From Diaporthe sp. PMI_573 (Eukaryota; Ascomycota; Sordariomycetes; Diaporthales; Diaporthaceae), in assembly GCA_021399435.1 (NCBI GenBank), contig JAJTUP010000024.1:1-64000 (forward strand): a DNA stretch of 64,000 nt, given 5' to 3'. The stretch's first letter is position 1; the number at the start of each line of letters is the position of its first letter. This document shows, piece after piece, positions 22,370 through 34,020 of the stretch. Below the pieces are notes generated by a model. That model made no database searches and was not told the origin of the DNA. It saw only the letters and a list, made by a program, of their open reading frames with translations. The position numbers were made by a program, and so were the translations under genes.

Positions 22370-22642
22370 TCACTGGTCGCTCGCTTTATACCCCTTGTCT
22401 CGGCGCAATTTGAGATTGTCATACTTCTCTCTCCAAAAGTTCCGGTCGTTTCTTAAATCCTCGCATTCCGCCCTGCAGGCATCTCGACTGTTCCCCAACT
22501 TTTGACACGTCATCTGCAACTCGTGCTTAAGCCGAGTCAGGGATTTAACGCTTCTGTTCAGACGCCTCAAGTCTTCCTGAACCTCGTTCAGAGCTACATC
22601 AGCTGCCCTCCTCCGGGCCCGTTCTGCTTCTAGCTCTTCCAC
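22370..22642 (-). pseudogene. Coiled-coil exon, gene incomplete
   Basis: About 90 residues of strongly predicted coiled coil (EELEAERARRRAADVALNEV, then RLNRSVKSLTRLKHELQ and REKYDNLKLRRDKGY) ending in a stop at 22370. There is no ATG at the 5' end. The sequence just upstream (CTGCTAACAG) could be a splice acceptor, but no convincing upstream exon was found. It could be the last exon of a decayed gene. Function unknown. Confidence 0.35.
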
Positions 22643-24099
22643 ACACTGTTAGCAGTTATCAAAGTGATGGGTTCAGGGGACGATTACCATTGAACAGGTT
22701 GTGTGTGAGATTGTGCATTTTCTGCTACCTATGTGCGTCCGGTTCCACTTCGAGTCAGAGCTGCTACTATGCAAATACTCTAGCCTTCAAATTAGTATTG
22801 TATGCGGAAGTCTAGAGAAACATAGTTTGGCTTGACGGCTTATATACTAAGTACTGTGGTCTGTATTTAAGAAAGCTGGATTTAGGCATTGTTAGTCTTT
22901 TTTTTTTCGGCCAACAGAAAGTTTATGCTCAGCAAAGCGCACACCGGACAGGAGTGCACAAGCTAATATCGTCAGAATATCCTGACACCCGACGCACCGA
23001 TTACTCGTCCATTCTTAAGACTGGGCCTCGACAGGAGATTCCTGGTCCTCTTTACCAGGACAGATCTCAACCAACCGCGATGCCTGAGATCTATGCGCAA
23101 GCTCGCCACACCGCCGAGTACAACCAATCAGTAAATAAACGGAGTGAGATGCGGACCGATTACACCAACGACATATGGCGTAGGCCGCATGAGCAGCTAG
23201 TATTCACGGCCTTAAACCAGTCTGTTAGTATCAGTACCGCCACCGTAAATACCTCAATGTCCCATGCCACGCAGTCGCCTTACACGATATCAGAAGGGAT
23301 GTCACAGCAGAAATCCGGGCTCATCCCAATCCAGATTTCGGGGCTTAGCCGATACAACGGTCGTCTGACTCACTGATTGCGAAAAAAACAATAGCACTGC
23401 TATATATACATATAATGTAATACAAACGGGAGTACACCAATCTTTCAGTCGGCAAGAATAGTTGCCCGGAGAAAGATGGGTATTAGCTTTTCGTGCAACA
23501 TATCTAAGGCAACTCGATAATACGAATCCAGAGTGTCCACATGTGCAGTATTTGGGGCGTTGATTGACTGATTGTGTTAAAGCGCACGGATGATTGAAAG
23601 TCAAAAGGTACGCCCTATTTACTGTTTCCTGTTTTGTGCTTTTGGCTTGCTACTTTCCATTTATTGGTCATATGCAATGCAGTATGTAAATGTGGCAGGC
23701 CACTTGGCCTACTTCGCCAATTTCATTACCGTTAGGCCTTACCTAGGGCTACTACTTCCTGTCGACATTGTAAAATGCCCTGTATTTATTTAATTGCACC
23801 TAAAAGCTGCGCTGGACACGCCGTTTGTGCAAGAAGCAGCATTAGGTTCTGATACTCTCATTCATTGGACAAGTGCCCATATCCAATGGATGAGCCTTTT
23901 GAAAGCTGACAATGGCTTTAGTACCGGGAATTCCTTCGGCGCGACCCGACCAGGAACAACCGAGTGATATTGACTCCCTGCACTTGGGCAATTTCCATTG
24001 ACGTCGACACAGAAAGGTCATGACCTTCATGCCAGGATATCTATATTCAAGTATTCAGGCTCTGACCCCCCCCCCCCACCTTCAAATCCTGGAACAGAA
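22643..24099. other. Gene-poor stretch
   Basis: A 140-residue plus-strand frame at 22954-23376 has no ATG near its start and no recognisable domain. A poly-T run lies at about 22899-22907 and a poly-C run at 24067-24077. Nothing else is supported. Confidence 0.4.
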
Positions 24100-24365
24100 A
24101 AAGAAAATGAAGTTCAGTTGTCGATAGTCCACACAAAGTCGTAGCTTGCCGTTTTTCTTTGGTACGAACAGGATCGGGTATCCTGCCGGTGATCTCGAAG
24201 GTCGAATGTATTGTTTTTCCAAGTTCTCGTCGAGGTACTCCCTGAGTGCCCTGAGTTTCTCCTCGTCGAGTCCGTAGATCTTGTGAAACTTCGGTGTCTT
24301 TCCTTCCTGTATACTTAGTGGCTGGCGTGGGACTGGTTTATGGCCCGTCAATGTGGCTAAACTAC
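24100..24365 (-). pseudogene. Ty3/gypsy reverse transcriptase scrap
   Basis: The minus strand reads [20 protein letters not shown], then [20 protein letters not shown] and [11 protein letters not shown]. This is the unmistakable N-terminal part of gypsy-type reverse transcriptase (the linker to protease, S-P-x-x-[AS]-P-x-x-F-V-K-K and [RK]-x-C-V-D-Y-R-x-L-N). The frame then breaks after the DYRQLN motif. The remaining RT, RNase H and integrase are not present and no LTRs were found, so this is an isolated fragment. Confidence 0.88.
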
Positions 24366-24540
24366 TAATCTGCAAATGTTCTTAGGCGTAAGGGCCGTCG
24401 ATCTTGCCTTCTTGTAGCAATAAAGAAACAGTCTCTTGCCTGTAATTGTCCCGTCGCTGAAGAAGCTCGATTGACCAGCCTCTTTGCGGTATGCCGCGTT
24501 CAGCGACGAAAATACACCGACGTCGAGCGGCTGCAGTCAT

Positions 24541-24603
24541 TTCCTTCTTCATCCTCATCCTCATTCTCGTCTGTATCCTCATCCTCGTCTTCATCCTCAT
24601 CAT
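24541..24603 (+). repeat. CATCCT/CTCATC microsatellite
   Basis: A pyrimidine-rich hexamer-type repeat of about 63 bp. On the minus strand it codes for alternating Asp/Glu within a short frame that has no other support. Confidence 0.85.
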
Positions 24604-25265
24604 GTTTGATTGGTATTGGTGTGCCAGATGCAGCCCAAATTTCCTGGCGGATCAGGCCGCGCAAGCCAGTTCTCCACATTTGATTTGGCATCCCGAGTTT
24701 TGAACAGCGATAAAATTGCATTAGTCGGAGACCCCATTTTTTTTGCAAGGGACATCCAAAGATGTAAATGCTACGCTCAATAGCATTCTAGGGCTTGATT
24801 TCCCATTCTTCGTCGGAGTCAAACAGCAATTATCCCCCGATCGACAGAAACTCGCCAACGGCAGTACCGATTCCGCCCGCCGAGTCGAGATGTTGGCTTT
24901 GTCGAAGCGACCACAACCACGTACGAGGATATCCCTCTGAAAAGGAAGGACCGAAGTCCGTCAGTTTCCAAAAGGCAGTGAGTCACTCGTACGGGTTCCT
25001 CACAGAGGTGGTAGGTGCTCGACCGACTGCTGACACGCAGTCGTCTTCAAATAGTGATGTTGTACTTTTCGTACTATGCCATTGTACGTACGTATGTTCA
25101 GGGTGCCGTACGTACACGTATCGCGTACGTACGATGAGGGTCCACAATATTCCTAAAAAGGGAATCCGTGGCCCCCCGGCGGGGTTGTACAAACTCTGCT
25201 GGCTGAACAGCTCAGCGTACTCTCTATAGTTACATTCTCTCTTCATTGAAGCTATTGTTAAAAAG
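24604..25265. other. Intergenic, no gene seen
   Basis: No supported gene. A region near 25080-25135 is rich in CGTACGTA-type palindromic words. Confidence 0.4.
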
Positions 25266-25740
25266 ATGGCGCCCACCAAATCTAACGATGCCTTCGTTTG
25301 GCCACAGTTCGTCAGCCTCGGCCGCCCTGACCCCAAGAAAAGCAAATGATACAGATGCCGTCACTGCCAGAAGGACTTTGCAGCCACCTCTGTTGGGAGG
25401 CCGAAAGAGCATCTCGCTACGTGTGAGGAATGGCAAGCCAAGCAGCAACAAGAGCGCCAGGCTCGAGATAAAGCTGGCTGCCAGGGCATTCATTTGGCGA
25501 CCCTACAAAGTCGACTTGTTGAAGAATTTGTGCCTGTACTCATGACTTCTGACCTTAATTCCTTCCTCGATCTCTCTATCCGCCTCCTTAAAAAACTCGA
25601 GAGTATACTGACGTCCCTTCCGGAGCAACTACTTGATGGCCAATTGAATAGTATTGGCTTGACCAATATTGAATTAGCCTTGCAAGACCCTAGTCGCGAT
25701 TGGCACTCGGGGAACTCAAGGCCCTTTTTAAGGAACTAAG
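25266..25740 (+). pseudogene. BED-finger hAT N-terminal scrap
   Basis: An ATG at 25266 starts MAPTKSNDAFVWPQFVSLGR, followed by a TGA stop, and then the zinc-finger text YRCRHCQKDFAATSVGRPKE with HLATCEEW. Together these form a C-x2-C...H-x3-C BED-type finger of the sort that opens many fungal hAT transposases. The TGA lies where Arg or Trp would be expected and fits a C-to-T or G-to-A change. The frame continues to 25740 with ordinary helical text, then ends. The catalytic domain is missing. Confidence 0.7.
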
Positions 25741-25892
25741 AAGCATACAGATTATATGTTAAATCCTCTGTACTATATTTACACGGGCTCTACGTGTGGC
25801 TGGGGACAGGAAGGCACCTGAGATGTCTCTTGTCCAGGTCATATACCGAGCGCGCCAGTGCAATCTGGTGGGACATGTCGTCATGATTCTTC

Positions 25893-26702
25893 TCAGTGGC
25901 AGTGGACGTAGTTGAGCTTTCCCGCGTTTCTCAGCTTTTTCTTGAGTGCCTGAGTGAGGTATTAGAGTCATTAGAACCAGGCATGATTCCTAAGATTGGA
26001 AAATATACCTCAATCTGTGCCTGCTGCTCATTGATACGACGCTTCTGGTTGGTTACCTTCTCCGCCAACCTTTCGATCTTATCTTCCAGATCGCAGTTCA
26101 AATTTTCTTCAAGCTGATCAAAATGGTCTTTGACCGTTGAGCCTTCTTGGTCAGATCACTGATGATGTTGTTGGCTTGGATTAGTCTGCCTCGCAGTTCA
26201 TTCTGAGACGATTCATATGAGGCTTGTTTTGTGCGTTGGCCGTTCGAGTAGGTCTTATATTGTTGATTGAGCGCATTCTGTAGTGTCCGACACAAATGAC
26301 TGATAGTGGCGAGTTGGTGTCCAATGGCTCGCAAGTCATTATTCACGAGTCTGGCAACACCTGCAGGCATTCTAGTCCAGCAGCTAAAGGCCTGGTATAA
26401 GCTCTGCAGTCGAACCTGCGTCGAACTGCACACAAGTCCAACATCCTGCATTTTTAAAGTCAGAGTGCTTTATGCGCAGAGATGAAATTTAAAGTCATCA
26501 ATTTGCTCACACAAATGATGCCCGAGGGATCGAGGCTCTGTTGATTAACAGGGTTTGCGAGTCCTGAAACCTCTCCCGGACGGCACAAGTCGTCGGTAAG
26601 AGAATCTCGGTGGGCGACTTCGGCTGGTTCAGCAGAGATGACAATTGAATGTTTTGGTGGGGAGGACAAATCCGCGGTGAAAAGAGATGAATTAGAGCTC
26701 AT
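25893..26702 (-). pseudogene. Coiled-coil protein gene with 1-nt frameshift
   Basis: Exons are inferred as 26702-26511, 26445-26009 and 25949-25893, with good donors (GTGAGC, GTATAT) and acceptors (TGCAG after CTGAC; CTCAG). The start is a true ATG (MSSNSSLFTADLSSPPKHS). Exon 2 encodes a helical segment, RLVNNDLRAIGHQLATISHL, and later in another frame HFDQLEENLNCDLEDKIERL and QKRRINEQQAQIE, so one base seems missing near 26130. With that base restored all three exons would close on LKKKLRNAGKLNYVHCH. The family is not recognised. The architecture suggests a small coiled-coil cytosolic protein. Confidence 0.5.
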
Positions 26703-26921
26703 TGTGAGTGATGTTTGCTGGGGAAAATCATGAAAGGAGACAAGCCACCAGACCGGAATGTATTCCCAGGGGGGGCCTTGGACACAGGATCATGGCCACT
26801 AAATATATACTCTGCAAAATCAAGTATCATATGTTCTCCGAAGTACGCAACAAAAGGCACTCGATAATCCAAGCCAGAAATACCATACAGATGCAAAAGT
26901 ACTCACTCAAGCATTCGCGCG

Positions 26922-27176
26922 ATGAGTATTATCGAGCTTGCACCTATGTACCATTGCAGTTTCTTACAATCCTTGCCCACTAGTCTACTAATCCGCTTAT
27001 GGCAGTTAGCGGGTTACCTAGATGATGTGCCCCTTTTTAGCCAGCAAGAGTGCCAGAGACTTGCCATTGTCGGACTAGGCGGAGTCGGCAAGACTCAGGT
27101 AGCTCTCCAGTTCGCCTTCTGGGTCCAGGCCGCGGCATTGAGTCATAAGTTAGTCGACACTATCAGTTCGGAGTGA
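26922..27176 (+). pseudogene. P-loop NTPase (NLR-type) scrap
   Basis: The frame contains ECQRLAIVGLGGVGKTQVAL followed by QFAFWVQ. It has a Walker A P-loop (GLGGVGKT) in the setting typical of fungal NB-ARC/TPR NLR-like proteins (R-x-A-I-V-G-L-G-G-V-G-K-T-Q-[VI]-A-L-[EQ]-[FY]-A). The N-terminal effector domain, Walker B and repeats are absent, and a stop follows after 20 residues. It is a fragment of a signal-transducing NLR gene. Confidence 0.7.
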
Positions 27177-27204
27177 ATATTTGCATAGAGAAAATTAGAA
27201 ATGT

Positions 27205-27390
27205 TTAGGGCATATCGCAACTCCGAAGAATTGCTGCCTTCTCAAGAATACGTACCCGATCATTCAAAAGAGTGATCTGATGTGCCATTGCTTGTGCACC
27301 CTTGGTAAACTTCTCAACTGCCTCGAGAATTGGTGGGAGAGCTTCCCTGATGGGTAGATATCCTGCCCCCTTAATGAAACTTGTTCCCAA
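27205..27390 (-). pseudogene. Probable pogo/Fot1-type transposase tail
   Basis: A short minus-strand frame reads LPPILEAVEKFTKGAQAMAH followed by QITLLNDRVRILEKA. This resembles the C-terminal region of fungal Tc1/mariner pogo-group (DDE_1) transposases, where a KxxKGAQ-x-x-x-H-x-x-x-L block precedes a coiled coil. No catalytic Asp motifs are nearby. The assignment rests on remembered family resemblance only. Confidence 0.4.
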
Positions 27391-27504
27391 ATACTTTCTT
27401 GAAGTAGAATGTTTATTGTAATTTCTTTTTTTTTAATAAAACAAAACCCTTAGAGACACGTGGGCCGGACAAATCGGATTTCGCTCTGGGCAAAGCTGCA
27501 ATAT

Positions 27505-27975
27505 TTGGACAACCCCTGAAGCTGTGACGCGATCCGTAAAGGTAAGATCCGGCCCAAAGTTTTGGACAGCCCCTGCCATCACATTTGGGAAGAATCCGAT
27601 GTCCTCATACACATGCAACATGTGGGATTCAAGTAAGCTTTGGATGGCCCCTGTCGCATACTACAGAGGGCGGTGCAGGGCTGGTCAGGCTCCTACAGCC
27701 AGCACACATTGGATAGCCCCTGCCTTTACATTTGGAAAGAACCTGATGCCCCCATGCATTGTGCAACATACGGGATCCAATCGAGCTATGGATGGCCCCT
27801 GCCGCATGCAGGGGGCAGTGCAGGCCCGGTCAAGTTCTCACAGCCAGCACACATTGGACAACCCCGGTTTCTCAAAAAGTAAGCATGTGTCGTACAAACC
27901 TGAGCGTCAGGTGACTCTCGGGCCCCACAATTGATGGGTCCAGCAAATCAGCAGTCGGAGAAATTGGATAACCCC
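27505..27975. repeat. Higher-order tandem repeat, about 146-bp period
   Basis: Units start at the motif TTGGACAGCCCCTG near 27562, 27709 and 27854 (spacings 147 and 145), with a related half-unit motif TTGGATGGCCCCTG at about 27640 and 27788. The array therefore has two alternating half-units of roughly 78 and 68 bp. Degenerate copies of the motif occur at 27505 and 27964. The unit includes the word CACAGCCAGCACACATTGGA. No gene is supported inside. Confidence 0.8.
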
Positions 27976-28287
27976 TGCACGTTGCCCACCAGTTCCTGGT
28001 GGCGTATAAGCCACCAGCTGAGTAAAGCTCTGCGCGGTGTGTCTGCTGTGCCGTCCCCTCACGTGTCCGGGCAACTCTGGCCTGGTGGTTTCCAGCTCAC
28101 AACCTCCTCAGTCTTCCATGCCTCCCTCCAATTTTTCTTAGCCGGAGCAAGAGTCCAGTTCAATGACCACGAAGGTTGACGTCTTTTACTGCTTTTACCC
28201 TCAACTGCCTCAGGAGGTAAAGTGGCTGAAGCCTCAAGTCAGCCAGTTCCGCATCATTTGCTGGACATAATCAGACCTCCAATTTGG

Positions 28288-30426
28288 ATGGCACGCACCA
28301 AGCGTCCCCGCTCTTCTGAGATGCCTTCCCCTCCTCGATCTTCAGCGCAAAAACGCACTCGCATTGGTGATTCGAAGAACGTCAAAAAAAAGGAATGGAA
28401 ATGGGTCTATCAGCACGTGCGTTGGCGAGACAAAAACCACATGGAGACCAGGTTCTATATCCACGGGGTTGAGTGTGATCACAAAACTGTGCGCAGGAAA
28501 CTTTGCAGGGCAGGCGGACACAAGGAGACGCCCGTGGAAGGTATGCAGATAGTGGCACCTGGTCTAACTTGCCCCAGTCAGAACTAACAAGAGTAATTAG
28601 AAGAGGGGAAACTGCCCCAACTGCCAGAGTACATAGAGCTAAAACCGCCAATACGCAAACGTATCCCAGTCCCAAACATTGATTTTGTCGATGCCGAAGC
28701 GAACGTGGAGCCCTTACTGCAGCGACCGAATGAGCACTCCGTGCCCACATCCTCGGGGACACAAAGTCCAGACGCAAATTCTGACATACACGACAGTGAA
28801 TCGAATTCGGAGGACGATGAGGATGATATGGAAGTAGCTTGTGAGGCTTTCCTGCGCAATCTAACCATCTCAGAGATTTTCGATTCCTGTCGGGGGCCAT
28901 GGTGGTATGGTTATACAACGGGATCGTGCAGCTTCTATATAGAACCGTTCGGGTTCGTCTGGGCCCAGGCAGGAGATTCTCTTGGAACTTTTGCCGACGG
29001 GTTATTCAACTCAGGACATCCGGGACGTCCCAAGAGTCACTTTGACGTGTTCCGCATGTTAGCCGATAAAAAGGAAGTTTCGACCAGCCACTTCTTGGAA
29101 ACCGTTGTCCGAAAAGCAGGCAGAAACAAGGTCGATATGTTGGCATACTTCTTTCGTGATATCGACTTCCTCGATTTTGGCGCCAGGGCATTGGGAACAG
29201 CAGCGTACCGGAACGATTTCGAAGTTGTGAATATGCTCCTGGATAAACAGGTGGACATCAACGGCAGCGTTTTGCGTCCCCATTCCACCCCGTGCTGCCG
29301 CTGTGAGATAAATGTCCTGGCATATGCTCAACTGCCGCGATTTGATGAGGAGGGGCCAGGTGCCAACGACGAAATGATAGCACACTTGGTTGGTCGAGGA
29401 GCAGAAAAGTCGATGGAGGTCAATGCGTGCCTTCTGGGCCTCCTAGACTGTGTTCTGCGGCACAACGGCCTCCCGGAGCATATTTTCATACCCAAAGTTC
29501 GAGCAATTGTTGAACGAATTCATGGTTTCGCCGACGAGGATTGCGAGACTGGGTCCGTCCTGGAGACTTGCATACTCGAAGGCGAGGATGATGAGTCCGT
29601 TATTGAGAGCCGACATCAGGTGTTTGAATATCTCCTCCACCAAGGAGCCAAAACATCCTCCGGATCGCCACTCGCAGCACTGATCTATAGGGATGGTCCA
29701 TGGAATCTCATTGAGAAGCTGCTCGCAAAGACTGAGAATATCAATGCTTACTGCGACTCGGTCACTTCCATTGATTGGGACTTAATATTCACCATGAAAC
29801 CTCGGCCTTACAATATGACTCAGTCCGTGAGCCCACTACAAGCCGCGACCTTGCGTGGAGAGGAGCGAATAATACGGTATCTGCTGGAGAAAGGTGCTGA
29901 TGTCAATTGTCCGGCACGAAGTTCTTGCGGAGTGACACCGTTACAAGCAATTTGTTTCGCGTGCGATCTACGTCGCACGACGAAGATAGAAATCGTGAAG
30001 TTGTTTCTCGAACACGGGGCGAATGTCAACGCCGCGCCAGCCTGGAACCTGGGACTCAGCGCATTACAAGCGGCGGCGTTCGTAGGCGACCTAGAAGTTG
30101 CCAAACTCCTCGTTTCCCGCGACGCAGATGTCAACGCACCCGCTTGCAAATATGGTGGAGGAACGGCACTGGCACTAGCTGCCAGGCAAGGGCACAAGGC
30201 TATGGTTCGATATCTCTTGGAAGTGGGTGCAGCGATCCCAGCTGCCGGCATCACAATTTCTTCTTTTGGCAAGACGTTTGAGGACCACAAGAGGATTTTG
30301 CACCTGCTGCATATCTCTTCTTCGGAGTTGGCGGCAAAGTATGGCGGCAATGGCACTCCTTCGCGAGACTACCGTGAGTATGAGGTAAAATGGAAAGACG
30401 ACCCAACTTACCAGAACAAAGACTAG
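28288..30426 (+). CDS. Ankyrin-repeat protein with basic N-terminal domain
   Basis: Two exons, 28288-28540 and 28601-30426, are joined over a 60-bp intron (GTATGC...CTAAC...TTAG) and give 692 residues. The ATG at 28288 starts MARTKRPRSSEMPSPPRSSA. Next comes a basic Trp-rich segment, KKEWKWVYQHVRWRDKNHME, and a Cys/His-bearing stretch that is reminiscent of the fungal Clr5 domain. This suggests DNA binding but is uncertain. An acidic linker (SEDDEDDMEV) follows. Ankyrin units are clearest from about residue 490 on (LLEKGADVNCPA, LFLEHGANVNAAP, LLVSRDADVNAPA), with an earlier one near 290. The frame is intact. Such Clr5-ankyrin proteins are common in fungal accessory regions, with unknown targets. 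Confidence 0.75.
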
Positions 30427-31941
30427 AGTGGGCAATGGCGTTTCTACGAATTTTATTCCGTGTTACAAAGTTGGCAGGATGCGGATTCATTTGGCATATT
30501 GAATGACTTGCTCTCACATTGACCTGTGTCGAAGTCTAGTGTGATATTGATGTAGCCTTGCGTACACACCTTCGCTTGTAGTTAACATAATACACTATCC
30601 CATCTGGAGATGGCCGAAGCTCCTTCGAGCCGATGAGCGTCTGCGTAGTGTCAAGGTAGCGATAACGAGATGGTCGGATAAATATCGTCCGCTTGAAAAG
30701 CAGGCTTATCGCCTACCCCACACCGCTTTGTAACTATGCAGTGGATGGCCATTCGCAACCCAAAGGTCAGAATGAGCAACACATCAGGACGTGGCTGCGA
30801 TTTTGCGCAACGAGGGCTTCCCCCACTCCACTCGTCATAGCAGAATAAACAGACTAGACGAGCTGGAAGAGATCAATTGCGCTTCTCTCTATCTCAAGGG
30901 CTTGTACCGAATGCATTACTCGGAAGTCTGCAAGGGATTACAACAGGATATAACCGCCCTAGCTATGAAGCATGAAGACAACGCGGGTACCGGGGACGGA
31001 TACGCAGGGCCCCCTCGCCTGAGAGAACAAAGTATATGGCCCAGAGCAACGTATCCATCTTCGACAGTTTCGGCCGTTCATTGCCATTCTTCGTTTTGCG
31101 CCAGCTTCCACAACGAACAATGCGCGCAAAGTCGATCGGTCGCGAAAGAGCTTCACAAGAGGATGTCGTATCGACGTAGGAGATCTCTCGGATGTTAGGG
31201 CCAGAGAAATGGCGAGTTGCACTAACCAAGTGAAAGGAATCTTGTCATTGCATTGTTGTTGCCAGCATTGTCCATCACGAAATATCCGAGCTTCAAGGTA
31301 AAGCGCCATGCAGGCTTGCTCTATTCGATCGCTATAGTCGAAATCATAACATATAATATCATCACCAAACACCTTCCAAGCGTACCAGCTGACTGACCAC
31401 ATTATCTTTAAAAGAACCATCTTGTACGTCGAATGTGGGCATCTCGGACGTGGCTGAATACCAGCTGTTAAAGGCACCCAGGGTGGTCATCCACTCCACC
31501 ATTTCTTGGCAGTGGATGGATGGATGTGGATGGAAGGCCCGTGCATCCATTTCCATTCACTCCATCAGTAAGGAACCTGAATTGAGGACTCTAATGTGAA
31601 CTTTGGTCTATATCTACCTCTAATTTTGACAGACTACATAAAGCTATTTATGATGATAGACATGTATGACCAGAGCTGGACTTGGCTCACAGTCGTGTTC
31701 CTCTAACAACTATTGGCTGTATTGGTGGTGGGAGAGGTGGGATACAGTCGACTGACTCAACCGTTTCGGCAGCATGGGCTTGAAAACGGAAGCTCTGGGG
31801 ATAAACTGTGCCCATTTCAACGCACATAAAACTTTCTGGAAGTGCTCTGACGATCTCGAAGCATTCTCCATTCGTTGGCACGCTTGAATACGTCCTCCAG
31901 CAACAATGCCATATTGGCTATCAGAGTAGATATATGCAAAG
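30427..31941. other. Intergenic, no gene seen
   Basis: Frames in this 1.5-kb stretch are short and overlap each other. The longest plus-strand one (30791-31198) lacks an ATG and any domain. The right end is the 3' flank of the MFS gene. Confidence 0.4.
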
Positions 31942-33669
31942 TTACAATCCAAACAGGTTCACGTTGTCTCCTCCTTCTTCGCGCAATTTCTTGTTAGCCT
32001 TCTTCAACAAGACCTTCATGATAGCGCAGGTAACAATCGACAGGGCCGAGAATGACATCATAAGCATCATTGCTTTCAGATATCTCGGGCCGTCTGTGGC
32101 AGGAAAGAAGAATGGGCTATAGATGTTGCCGAACTGGCTGATGACATTGATGAGAGCTGTGGCGGCCGCACGCTTCTCCGGGGTCTGGTTCAGCGTGGTA
32201 TTTGCCCAGCTGAAAACCACGGCGTTGGATGAGAAGCAGCCACAGATGTAGAGGAAGGCTGCCACATAGCGAGCGGCGTTGTTCAACGTGGCCGCCGAGA
32301 TGATGAACCCGACGCACGCCACGGCTTGTGGGACACAGATGTGATACCCTCGCTCCTTCTTACGATCGCTGGAGTATGCGGTGAGAAAGGCGGAGACAGC
32401 GGCGATTAGGTAAGGAGGCGAGGTGAGGACCAGAGTGAGGGTATTGTTGCCTAGTTTATAACCTTTGACGATTGTCGGGAAGAAGTTCGTAAACCCGTAG
32501 GCACTGTGGTTTGCTAGAAGCATAACGACCTGATATGAATTTAGTAAACTGCTAAGACGTCCGAGCCACTGGGAAAAGGAACATGCCGGGGTAAAACCAG
32601 GGAGGGGTTGGAAGAGAAGGCACATACAAAAACCCAAGTCTTGGTGTCTTTTACGGCGAGCTTGAGACCATACATCATGCCATGATCAGCCTCGGGTAGT
32701 GACACCCGGTCCCTGGCCATGCGCACGACAGCAACCTTACGTTCTTCCTCCGTCAGGAACCACTTGGCCAAACCGGTTTTGGCCGTGGGGAAATCGGGAA
32801 GCAAAACAAGACCGATGAGGCCGGCAGCAAAGCTAGCTGCGCCCTCAATAATAAAGAGCCATCGCCACCCTTTTAAGCCATGAACCCCATCAAGTCCCTC
32901 GAAAATTCCGGCTGCTATCAGACCTGAGAAAGCGGTGGCGAGGATGAGGCCGGAGTACAGTATCGCAGTGCGGAGGGCAAGTTGTCTCCGTGGATACCAG
33001 CTGCTCAGTAGGAATAGAGCACCGGGGAAGAAAGGCGCTTCGACGATGCCCAGGATGAATCGAATGGCTATGAGCTGGGGATAATTCCGGGCAGCAGCAG
33101 TGGATGCAGATACAATAGACCAGACAAGCACCCATGCAGAGATATATTGAGAGGGTCGAACTCGCGTAAGAAGCATGTTGCTAAACAATCGTTAGTTGCT
33201 GCCTTTGTGTTTCCAATTGACGATCAAATGGAATTCCTCGGCTCACCTCGGGACCTGCATGAGCATGTAGCCGATGTTGAGGATGGCCACTGCCACGTTG
33301 AATTGGTTGCCAACTAGTCCGAGATCATCCTCGAATGAGCTCAGTCTTGCCTGACTTTTGTTAAACAGATTAGGTCAGTATATTCATCCCTTGTCGCTCC
33401 CCTTATGTATACGAATATATTCCAGAGAGCCGAACTGAGACTTACGCGATGTTGTTGCGGTCAAGGTAATTGAACAAGTACAGCAACCAGACCGTGGGCA
33501 TAAGGGTCATGTCCAGCTTTCGAACCAGACTTTTCTCCACGGCGTTCCAGCGCTCTTGGTCGATTGTGTCTTCTCCCAAGCCTTCGGGGTCGAGTTTTTC
33601 GGTTTTGCTCCCCATCTCGACGTGGGCAGTGTCTGCGTCCAAGGGTGATTTCTGTTGGGAGAGGGCCAT
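31942..33669 (-). CDS. MFS transporter, allantoate-permease (Dal5) type, with apparent frameshift
   Basis: Exons are 33669-33446, 33355-33247, 33180-32628 and 32529-31942, about 490 residues with 12 predicted helices. Family marks: WLLYLFNYLDRNNIA at the first helix, then QARLSSFEDDLGLVGNQF, RPSQYISAWVLVWSIVSAST, EAPFFPGALFLLSSWYPRRQ and WRWLFIIEGAASF. Members of this anion:cation symporter group carry allantoate, nicotinate, tartrate and other carboxylates through the plasma membrane. In exon 2, after the GNQF text, one extra C near 33300 shifts the frame (the downstream AVAILNIGYMLMQVP reads in the next frame). This is either a real lesion, which would inactivate the gene, or a sequence error. 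It stands at the edge of the catabolic cluster, divergent from the aldolase gene. Confidence 0.8.
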
Positions 33670-34020
33670 GGTTCGAGGACTGTATGAACCGCTGAAGGGG
33701 AGGGGACTGGGAGATTGACGAAATTTTTAGGGAGGAATCGAAGGAAGAGACAAGAAGGCTGAATAAATGGCGTTATTATATGTAATTACATCGTCTGCAG
33801 CAATTGCCATACCAGATACCCATCACCACGCCCAACTGGCCTGTTCTGTTTTTTTAATTGCTCCAGTACGATGGATTGCCCCGGATGGAGAAAGACTTGG
33901 CAGCGGGGGAATCGTGGAGTAAGTACCCCAGATTCTTGTTGACTCTGTCCTCCTTGCAGCGGGTGGACAGCTCCGTAGCGTGACTATCATGCCCGCCATC
34001 GCCCAGCTAATCGCATAGTA

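Noticed and set aside
22954..23376. 140-residue plus-strand frame
   Set aside because: There is no ATG near its 5' end, no recognisable domain and no supporting splice signals.
24100..24365. Complete LTR retrotransposon
   Set aside because: Only the first block of reverse transcriptase is present. No long direct repeats, primer-binding site or integrase text was found within several kb.
27505..27975. Possible CRISPR-like array
   Set aside because: Repeat units are about 70-146 bp, vary in spacing and have no unique spacers of constant length. The genome is eukaryotic.
31687..31952. RNase H-like text (SDSQYG) on the minus strand
   Set aside because: Only a single short motif matches and the acidic catalytic residues that should follow are absent. 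Chance is more likely.
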